A DNA stretch of 49,673 nt from Stemphylium vesicarium (lineage: Eukaryota > Ascomycota > Dothideomycetes > Pleosporales > Pleosporaceae), in contig QXCR01000189.1 in assembly GCA_004380135.1 (NCBI GenBank), positions 1-49,673 on the forward strand, read 5' to 3'. Position numbers and translations under genes: made by a program. Below the pieces are notes generated by a model. The model ran no database searches. It was not told where the DNA came from and saw nothing but the letters and a program-made list of their open reading frames with translations. Shown in pieces: positions 42,557 to 49,673 of the stretch (position 1 is the stretch's first letter; every line of letters begins with the position of its first letter).

Positions 42557-43633
42557 ATGAATGCATCAGCAACCATACGAGCCTCATACATCCGCCAGGC
42601 GCGGATGAGCATCATCGAACCCGCTCGCACATCCCTGCAACCACGACCAGCATGCGACGAGAAACTCCAAAGCTTCGTTCATGTCGATTACGCCCAGCAT
42701 CGCGACCGATGCAACTCAGTGCGCAGCGCTGAACCCATCATCTTTGATGTCGAGAAGAACGCGGAGATCCGAAAAGCACACATCGACAACACCTACCTCG
42801 ATCTTACGGACGGGACATCTTTCATGGAATGGGAGGAGGACAACCCTGTACGAGTGCGTCTAAAAAAGATGTTCACTGTCTTTCCCTACCGCGACCCAAT
42901 CTACCTCGTCGCCATCACCTTTCTCGTTGGCTCTATTGATCTCGTCATCAACGCATCCTTCGACCTCTTGCCTCGCCTTAATCCATCTGCCTTTTTCGAA
43001 ACCGAAGAAACTGTGGCAGCACCCACCACCATCCTCGTTGGATCCATCTTGTTCTTCATAGCAGGCATCTTCGACACTTTCGGCGCACTCAACGTAGACC
43101 GCGGTACCATCGGATCAACAAAGCTAGATCCCGAACATGTCAAGTACCGCCCAGCGCTTCTTGGTACCCCGGAGTTCAAATGGATACCCTCCTGGATTAA
43201 GGTTTGGGACTTGGCCATGACCAACCTGGCCTTTCAAGCCGGCCTTGTCGTCTTGTTCGGAGGCGTGATCTTCATGTTCGCAGGCATCGTCGACTTCCCC
43301 GGCGTTGTCTCCGAAGAGAACCCTTTCTTCTCATCCATCGTGTTCGGTCCCCAAGTCATCCATGGCCTCCTTTTCTTCTTCGCCAACGCCATGCTGGCAT
43401 ACTCGGAGCAGGAGCGCTGGTACAAGCCCAAGATCGCGGACCCGGACTGGCAAAGCGCTTTCTTGAATACTGTAGGTGGTTTTGGTTTTATGATGGCGGG
43501 TTTCTTTCTGTTCCAGGGAGAAGATGCGGGGGAGATGGGGGAGCTAAATGCTGCGATTGCGGCTATGGTGGGGAGTTGGGCGTTCTTGATTGGGAGTGTG
43601 ATCAGGTGGTACGTGGTTATGGAGGTGTGGTAG
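42557..43633 (+). CDS. Conserved multi-pass integral membrane protein
   Basis: A single-exon 358-residue protein from ATG 42557 (MNASATIRASYIRQARMSII). The first ~110 residues are hydrophilic. The rest has about six membrane segments: PIYLVAITFLVGSIDLVI, TTILVGSILFFIAGIFDTFG, NLAFQAGLVVLFGGVIFMFA, VIHGLLFFFANAML, LNTVGGFGFMMAGFFLF and AMVGSWAFLIGSVIRWYVVM. The topology is like uncharacterised fungal membrane proteins of ~350-450 residues; no transport or enzyme motif is visible. Codon use is strongly GC-ending in the first part and shifts near the 3' end. Function unknown. Confidence 0.85.
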   Translation: MNASATIRASYIRQARMSIIEPARTSLQPRPACDEKLQSFVHVDYAQHRDRCNSVRSAEPIIFDVEKNAEIRKAHIDNTYLDLTDGTSFMEWEEDNPVRVRLKKMFTVFPYRDPIYLVAITFLVGSIDLVINASFDLLPRLNPSAFFETEETVAAPTTILVGSILFFIAGIFDTFGALNVDRGTIGSTKLDPEHVKYRPALLGTPEFKWIPSWIKVWDLAMTNLAFQAGLVVLFGGVIFMFAGIVDFPGVVSEENPFFSSIVFGPQVIHGLLFFFANAMLAYSEQERWYKPKIADPDWQSAFLNTVGGFGFMMAGFFLFQGEDAGEMGELNAAIAAMVGSWAFLIGSVIRWYVVMEVW

Positions 43634-44058
43634 ATTCGGAGCGAATGCATTATCGTTTCCTTTGTCAAGTGTAGGGAAATTGGGAGCCCTTGACCCTCAC
43701 CACATGTCAGCGAATGCCTAGGGGTGATCAATGTGCCTGCTACTTTGGTTGGGAATGGTCCGTGCCCACAGCTCCTCTTGCCCACCACGTACCATAAATC
43801 GGGTACTCGAAGCCTCGCACAACAATTCTCACTCAACTACCTACTACCGATATGCAAATCAACTCCCCTTGATCACTTTCTATCACAATGTTGTTCGGAC
43901 TCGACATATCGGCCGAAGGAACTCAACAGCAAGCATCATCCACCATTGCCTCCACGTCTATCGTACAGCAGAAGCAGACAACACTTAGTCTCCGTCAGGA
44001 AACCCAAAGTTATACCTGCCTTCTCAAGATATCGGGATGAGATTCTCACGATTTTCTA
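43634..44058. other. Intergenic, no gene recognised
   Basis: Short frames only; no motif seen. Confidence 0.45.
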
Positions 44059-44735
44059 GTGTGGTCCAGAATATCAAACAAATCGAAGGTACCCTTCAAG
44101 ATCTGGAGCGTCAAACGGCACAGCCACCTTACTACATTAGAGCCAACATGGGGCAACTCCTCGTCCGATAATTGGGATGATCCCGAAACCCTCCACTACC
44201 CATCACTACTCAGCTTTGTCGAGGACTCAATCGTGCAGTGTGAGGAATGAGTCCAAGCCAACGATGACAAAGCCAGAGACATTTCCAGGGAGCTGGAAAA
44301 CAAGAGGACAGAGCTGAGAGACCCGAAAGGTTGACTAAATCAGATCTTTGTGGAGTATTCGGGAATCGTCTGCAAGAAGTTGTGTGACAAAATGCGCGAG
44401 CGTCTGCTTAAGGAACTTCGGGATACAGTCTACGGCCACATTGCTTACAGCCCCCAATCTGGCCTCGTCCGCTATCATCTCTATTTTCTTGATGATAAGT
44501 TTGTTGGAGAAAACACAGCGGCTGAGATGCGCAATTTCTTGGATGGGTTACATCGTCGTGTTTGGCCGGGTCAATACATGTCTAGAACTTAAACATCGGA
44601 CGTATCTCTGGGCATGATAGTTAGGCCCTCTTGGAGACACGGTATCAGGAGAATTCGAACGTTTCTGGCACAATCTCTTTTGCCAAGAATACCTCGTTCA
44701 ACGAGCAGACTTTGCACAGAGAGTATTACCTAGGT
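44059..44735 (+). pseudogene. Fragment of an LPxELRDxIY-family gene
   Basis: In one frame the sequence reads ARDISRELENKRTELRDPKG, then LNQIFVEYSGIVCKKLCDKM and the family motif RERLLKELRDTVYGHIAYSP. TGA codons interrupt at 44248-44250 and 44332-44334, upstream of the motif. After a stop at 44590-44592 a family-like second exon is readable near 44630-44730 (GEFERFWHNLFCQEYLVQRA, then DFAQRV). It lacks a readable C-terminal domain. Most likely a decayed paralogue of the genes at 17, 18 and 35 kb. The ATG 44059 start is arbitrary. Confidence 0.5.
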
Positions 44736-45179
44736 AGCGATTACTTTCGATCATTCCAGTTTTTCTGCGGCGAACGCGCGACAATTTAGAAGAATCCACA
44801 AGATTTCTGGTAGCGTCAAAGACAGATGATTGGAAATTTTGTTCGTCATGTGAACATGACTGGGATTCGTCTCGCCGTTTCAAGATAGGATGACGCCAAA
44901 TAGAAACCACGTGACTTTACCCTTCCCTTTCACTCACCCAACAAATGACGCAACAATGACCCAGAATGCGCAAACAAGGCCACGAAGACTATGAACTCTT
45001 GCAGACAGTGCAGTGAAAAGAACTCCCCGTCTAGATTAGTCCTAGTGCGGGCTCCCCTACGCGTACCTGCCCGCCCGCAGCGCCTTCCACCGCAACCTTT
45101 CTTCCCTATCGCTCAATCGAATCTTGCCCAGTCCGCCTCCAATACAGCACACCGATCAAAGGAAAATCACTGCTTCACG
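44736..45179. other. Intergenic and promoter/leader of the coiled-coil gene
   Basis: No independent gene. The frame of the next gene is open back to an ATG at 44991, but that extension is Pro/Arg-rich and less protein-like than the hydrophobic start at 45180. Confidence 0.45.
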
Positions 45180-46833
45180 ATGTTGATCTCCGAGCTCGTC
45201 AGCTACGCGGCCGTCTGGGGCTGCGCCTTCCTCCTGGACAAGCGCTTGACTTCCAAGTCGCAGATGTCCGCCGCCGACCTGGGAAAGAGCGAGAACCGGG
45301 ACTTTGTCCTCTCTGTGCTGTCTATCGGCCATGAGCAGAATATCAGCCTCCAAGCAGCCAGCTTCAACGCGACCGATGCCGCCTTTCTTGAAGCCGTCGC
45401 TGCGATGCACAATACCCCCGCCGTGACTGTCACTCTCGCGGAGGATGTGGCCCCGAACAAGACGATCGATTCGATCATCTCGCTCGGTGATGCGCAGAAA
45501 ATTCGCGATGAAATCTGCGACAGCCGCGGTTCTGTCGAGCATTTCGTTTCATATCTCTTAATGGGTCTGAGTCTTCTACCGCTCCTCGGCATTTACTACA
45601 CCATCTTCAAATCCCTTCGCTTCGCGCTGGTCTGCTATGGTCACCCTTTACAAGAGGATGGGTGAGTACAATAGACTTCCAAACGTGATCGCACTTACTG
45701 ACATATCCAGTTCTCCTCTGCTATCTTTTGCGCTCACCAAGTACAAGTACGCCATGTACTTTTGGCTTATCGTGGCTGCGGTCATGATATTGGAGCCCTT
45801 CCTCAGCCTTGGTCTGACGAAGATCCGTCGCTTCCTACAAGAGCATTCCGCGCTGCATGAAGCGGCCCAAAAGCCCGTCGTGGACCTAAGAGTTCTAAGC
45901 ATTTTGGATAGATATCTCGCGACGCTTCGCGGCCACGGTGTTTTCATTAAGGACCTTGGTGAAGCAAAACTATTCCACGCGTGCTCTATCGCCGCTCACG
46001 TTACGTCATTGAAGCACGCAAGGGCGAGAATATCGCGATTGAGGGCCACCGTCCTTTGGCAGAGTAGCACTATACTCAATATTGAAAGGCGACTTGCTGG
46101 TATCTCCCAAACCCTCCGAGATCTCCGCAACCAGGTCGCAGAAATGTTTGATAACCTGAATACGGTCACTGGCGATCTTCTCGATGTGAAGATGTCACAC
46201 GATAACAGACAAGAGGTGGCCGAAGCGAACACTAGAAGCATTGCGAGAATACAAAGCAACCAGGAAAACTTATCGAGCGATATCGATGATCTCACAACAA
46301 ATCTTGCTCGCACACAAGACGAAGTCATTGGAAACAGGGACACGATCAACAATTTAATATCCTCCGCCCAGAGCTGCAGTCTATACTTCATCAAGAGTGT
46401 CAGTATCAAATCCAAAATCATTGGTCGCCGTATGGACTTTCAGCACCACCAGCAAAAGAAGCTTGAGCGCCAGAACGCCGATCAAGCCGAGGAGATCCTT
46501 GAACTCAAACATTCAATGGAGTCACTACACGAAGGAAACATGACACTGACCATGTTCTACCGCCGCCAGAACTTCAGCAATATCAACGCCAACGAGTACT
46601 ACCACAAGACGATCTCGAGCGTCCCTGATGGACAGCTTGCTCCGATTTTCATGGCCTATATGACTGCTATGAATATGCAGGTTGGAGTCATGAACGAGGC
46701 GGTACGTCGTACGGGTGTCAATTTGGAGACTTTGCGCCCGTCCATTCAGCAGAGTGGAGGATATGGTATGCCGCAGAGTGCTTACTCGAGTTATGCGTCT
46801 CCTGGTGGTTTCCTGCCTCAAATGAGGAGGTAG
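45180..46833 (+). CDS. Membrane protein with long coiled-coil region, hypothetical
   Basis: Two exons (45180-45661, 45711-46833) around a 49-base intron (donor GTGAGT) encode 534 residues. It opens with a hydrophobic segment (MLISELVSYAAVWGCAFLLD), has a soluble region, then a membrane segment (YLLMGLSLLPLLGIYYTIF near 125) and another (FWLIVAAVMILEPFLSLGL near 178). Heptad-rich coiled coil follows to about 440 (LRDLRNQVAEMFDNLNTV, NLSSDIDDLTTNLARTQDEV), with a Gly/Tyr/Ser-rich C-terminus. I recognise no enzyme family. The layout suggests a membrane-anchored scaffold or tether, but that is inference. Alternative start 44991 would add 63 residues. Confidence 0.82.
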
Positions 46834-47387
46834 ACGGATTGTTGCCCCCTTACTTCAAAAGTTTTTCGTTTTAGATGTCGTTCGTATTTATATTCGTTCG
46901 CGTTGTTTGGTGGTGTGAGACAAAGGGACCGCAGCCTCGGTGTCTCAGTGTACGGTCAGCGTGGCGAAGGCGCTTGGTCCTTGTTTCAATCTACTTTCTT
47001 TGGCTTTCTCTTTTCCAGATTGCTGTTCTTGTGTTCCATTTGCTGTTATCGAGACTTCTCTTTCTTTCTCCGAACATCCAATCGAAGTCGTGTATCTACT
47101 TTCCATGTTTGCTTCGTCTGTAGTATGTCGACGATTGTTACCACAACCTGACCGTTAGCAAACTGTGTGTATTTGTCGTGTCATTTCACTAAGCATAGCT
47201 AGTATTTATACCACCCACTCGACTATCGTATTCCTGCAGAGTTGGACATATAAATCCATCCATTCGTTCGCTTATATGCCTTGAAATCTTGTGTTACCGT
47301 CTCCCACGTGATCAACCATTCATCCTACCATCCCACCTTGGCAGTACTATATCACTATGATCTCATGTAGCCATACTTGTCAACAAG
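46834..47387. other. Intergenic, 3' flank of the coiled-coil gene
   Basis: T/C-rich sequence with small frames (46875-47158) that are probably untranslated-region noise. Composition is normal up to the palindrome at 47388. Confidence 0.5.
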
Positions 47388-47428
47388 CAAGCCGAGCCAA
47401 GCCGCCTGCGGCGGCTTGGCTTGGCTTG
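47388..47428. repeat. Near-perfect 18-base hairpin palindrome at the edge of the right transposon block
   Basis: CAAGCCGAGCCAAGCCGC (47388-47405) and GCGGCTTGGCTTGGCTTG (47411-47428) are reverse complements with one mismatch, separated by five bases. AT-rich, GCTTAG-repeat sequence of the hAT relic begins just to the right, so this is probably at or near the element's terminus. Confidence 0.85.
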
Positions 47429-49673
47429 AGTGAAGGGACGTTTTGGGGCAGCTTAGCTTATAAGCGCTTAAGTTTTTTAACCTTTAGCTTAGCTTAGATT
47501 AGATAGCTTAGTTATTTAGTATATAATAGATTACCCCCTTATACTAATTTATATTACGTTTTTATCCTACTTAAATAGATAGTATAACTTATCTATTTCT
47601 ATATTAGATCTAGCTAGAAACGAGCTATCTTTAGGCTTAAAACTAGCCTTTTACCACCTCTATACGCACTATATTGCCGCTAAAAGCTCCGCTAATATAC
47701 CTTATCGCCGTAGTTATAGCAGATCCCTAAGCTTACTAAACATGCGCTCGCAATTATAGCTAGAGGCAGGTATTGAGATAACGTCAAGCGCAAGCTTAGA
47801 CAGCTAAGGGTAGCGATCGCGCAGCCCTAGCCAGTAATTTATAGGGTCGTTGGCGTCGTTTGAACCCTTCTCTACTCTTGGCTCGCACTGTTTCCATCGC
47901 TGGTACTCATCTAGATCGCCCGGGCTAGCGCTCAAGTCCTTAGTATTTGGCTCTATAAGGCTATCGATAGCGTCGTCTATATCCTTTGTAACTACTCTAA
48001 CTAGCCGCGCCGTAGTTAGGTGGGTCTTATACTAAGCCTAGAGAGCGTAGAACGCGCGGTTATTCTCTTTAAGCTAGTCTAGGCGATCTACCTACGCTAA
48101 GTTATAGTAGGTCTTATAGTATAGGTAAAGAATCGTAGTAGCGTAATAGGCGGGTAAGGCGTTAAGTTTAGTATAATAGTTACTAGCTTTAGCCTAAGTA
48201 GCGCGTAGATTAATCGCGAGGTAATTCTCTAGAGCCTTATTATACTTATATACAACGTTATTATATAAAGTTACGCGCTACTTATAGTACCCTAATAAGA
48301 ACTTAAATATAGGTATAACCTTATAGATTACGCTATATTAGCTACCTTTACCGCGGCCTTTAAGGCGTTTTATAGCTAACTTTAGCGGCGTTAGCACGTC
48401 TAGATACTCTATAACCACGCCCTAATTGGCAGCGGATAGCCTAGTAGATCTCATCCACGGCGCCGCAACTGGCAGCTTGTTGCCCCGGCTTATAGCGTAC
48501 GTATCCTCGTCTCGTGTGAGTCGTATATAGTGTCCAATGTAGGCGTTTATAGCTGGTTGAAGCAGTACAGCGCGCTCAAAGGCAGAGCAATATGAGTTCC
48601 AGCGGGTAACAACTGGCTTCAAAGGCGCTAGTATATTCTGCTTGTTTGTGGGCAGCTCTCGGTTCGCGATGCGCTGGAAATTCTCGAAAAGCTCGTGCTG
48701 TTGTGGCGTTTTGATATAGTTAATCACCGATACGAGGATACCGAGAGGCCCGTCGCGGCGCCACTACAGTAGGTAGTCCTTCTCCTCCTATATTAACGCG
48801 ATTAATAGGGCTAGAGAGAGCTTTTAGTAACGCGTACGCTAAATTTAAGTAAGAGCGCGCTAATATACTTATAGGTTACTACTATTATTATTATATACCT
48901 CTAGATTTGTGCCTTAAAGTAACGTCTAGCTAACTAGATTAAGCGTATAAGGCGCGTAACAGAGGCGGCGGTGGGCTAGCTTAAACCCCAGTTCTCTGCT
49001 AACTATAGCGATTGCGGCGTCGTTATTAATAGCATTATTAAGCATAAAGTAGCTAACTTAAGAGGCTAATACACTAAAATCTTAGAGTACTAAGAGCACG
49101 ATCTAGGCTATATTATTACTAGAATAGGCGCCTATAAGCTATAGTAAAGTAATTAGGAGGTCTATTAGATTACTAATATAAGTAATAAAGTAGGTAATAA
49201 GGCCTAAAAAGCCTCTTTTACTACCTTTTATTATCTACCTATTAAAGCTTATATAGATCTTACTAAGCGATTACAATAGAGTAGTAATAATAGCTAGCTA
49301 GATCGTGTCGTATAACCTCATCACGTACCGCGATACGCTAACGTGAGACGACTAGAGCGATACTGCTGCCTCTAGGTTAGCTGCTGCGATCAACGCCTTG
49401 AACGCTGGCGTTTCAAACTCGCGCAGCGAGTGGTTGTTTTCAACGAGCCAACTCACTGCCGCCAGCCTAAACGCCTGTACGTTGAAATTGCCGGCGCTAT
49501 TGGCTAACTTTTGAGGCACGTTATAGCCAGATTTCAGCGCCTGGCGGAGCCATGAGCCGCCGAGAATAGCGTCTTTTACCCCTTTGCCAGGCGCGCGATA
49601 GCGGTGGCCAGCGCGATCCTCCTCAAGGTGGCGCATGGCTGTTGAGGTTGACTTTGAGACGTCGTACGCGCCG
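47429..49673 (-). mobile_element. Second hAT-superfamily transposon relic, runs off the window
   Basis: AT-rich, RIP-like sequence with GCTTAG-type subterminal repeats near 47450-47515, followed by a minus-strand hAT transposase relic of a family clearly different from the one at 7.4-10.3 kb. The N-terminal zinc finger and the other end would lie beyond 49673. Confidence 0.8.
47640..49636 (-). pseudogene. hAT transposase relic, second family
   Basis: On the minus strand the N-terminal part is open at 49352-49636 (SAGNFNVQAFRLAAVSWLVE then NNHSLREFETPAFKALI). The core is open at 48422-48727 (PVVTRWNSYCSAFERAVLLQ, DEDTYAISRGNKLPVA), and the C-terminal dimerisation region is at about 47640-47765 (YNCERMFSKLRDLL). 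Between these GC-normal islands the sequence is AT-rich with many stops. TRWNSY and CERMFS-like motifs are strong hAT marks. Non-functional. Confidence 0.82.

Noticed and set aside
46875..47158. Three overlapping hydrophobic small frames
   Set aside because: T/C-rich 3' flank of the coiled-coil gene; hydrophobicity follows from base composition.
10348..47387. A secondary-metabolite or operon-like cluster
   Set aside because: No polyketide synthase, NRPS, terpene synthase or cluster-type transcription factor is present. The neighbouring enzymes have no shared pathway that I can support.

Overview
This window looks like nuclear DNA of a filamentous ascomycete (Pezizomycotina, probably Dothideomycetes). 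The genes have short introns of 45-63 bases with GTRAGT-like donors. The gene content is typical of such fungi: an L-amino-acid-oxidase-type flavoenzyme, a tannase/feruloyl esterase, a fungal rhodopsin-domain protein, a NACHT protein and a fungal MYND protein. Both ends are AT-rich, TpA-rich transposon graveyards of the kind left by repeat-induced point mutation (RIP).

Layout. Positions 1-7345 hold relics of at least two Ty3/gypsy retrotransposons read on the minus strand. Relic A has RNase H, RT, protease and a gag zinc knuckle; relic B has protease and gag. They meet at a ~330-base-arm inverted repeat around 4392-5168. Positions 7369-10347 hold a hAT transposon with a wrecked transposase. 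Positions 10.4-47.4 kb are the gene-bearing part. From ~47.4 kb to the end is a second, different hAT relic running off the window.

Genes that look intact: a RidA-family protein with a signal peptide (11261-11821, -), a flavin amine oxidase (13501-15537, +), a GNAT acetyltransferase (20021-20545, +), a KpsF-like SIS-domain protein (21120-21999, +), a small hypothetical protein (26517-26834, -), methionine-R-sulfoxide reductase B (27453-28118, +), an MFS transporter (29728-31704, +), a rhodopsin-domain membrane protein with a long disordered tail (36262-38292, -), a tannase-family esterase (39881-41530, +), a multi-pass membrane protein (42557-43633, +) and a coiled-coil membrane protein (45180-46833, +).

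Interleaved with these are genes that look decayed: a NACHT/NLR-like gene (22561-26016), a MYND zinc-finger gene (28471-29119), a gene of unknown function with six in-frame stops (32185-34335), and several members of one uncharacterised fungal family with an LPxE(I/L/F)RDxIY motif (16740-17871, 18297-19157, 34596-35081, 35123-35389, ~44059-44735). The genes do not form an obvious pathway or cluster. I found no convincing new biological system; the most notable pattern is the mixture of intact and decayed genes between two RIP-ravaged transposon blocks.
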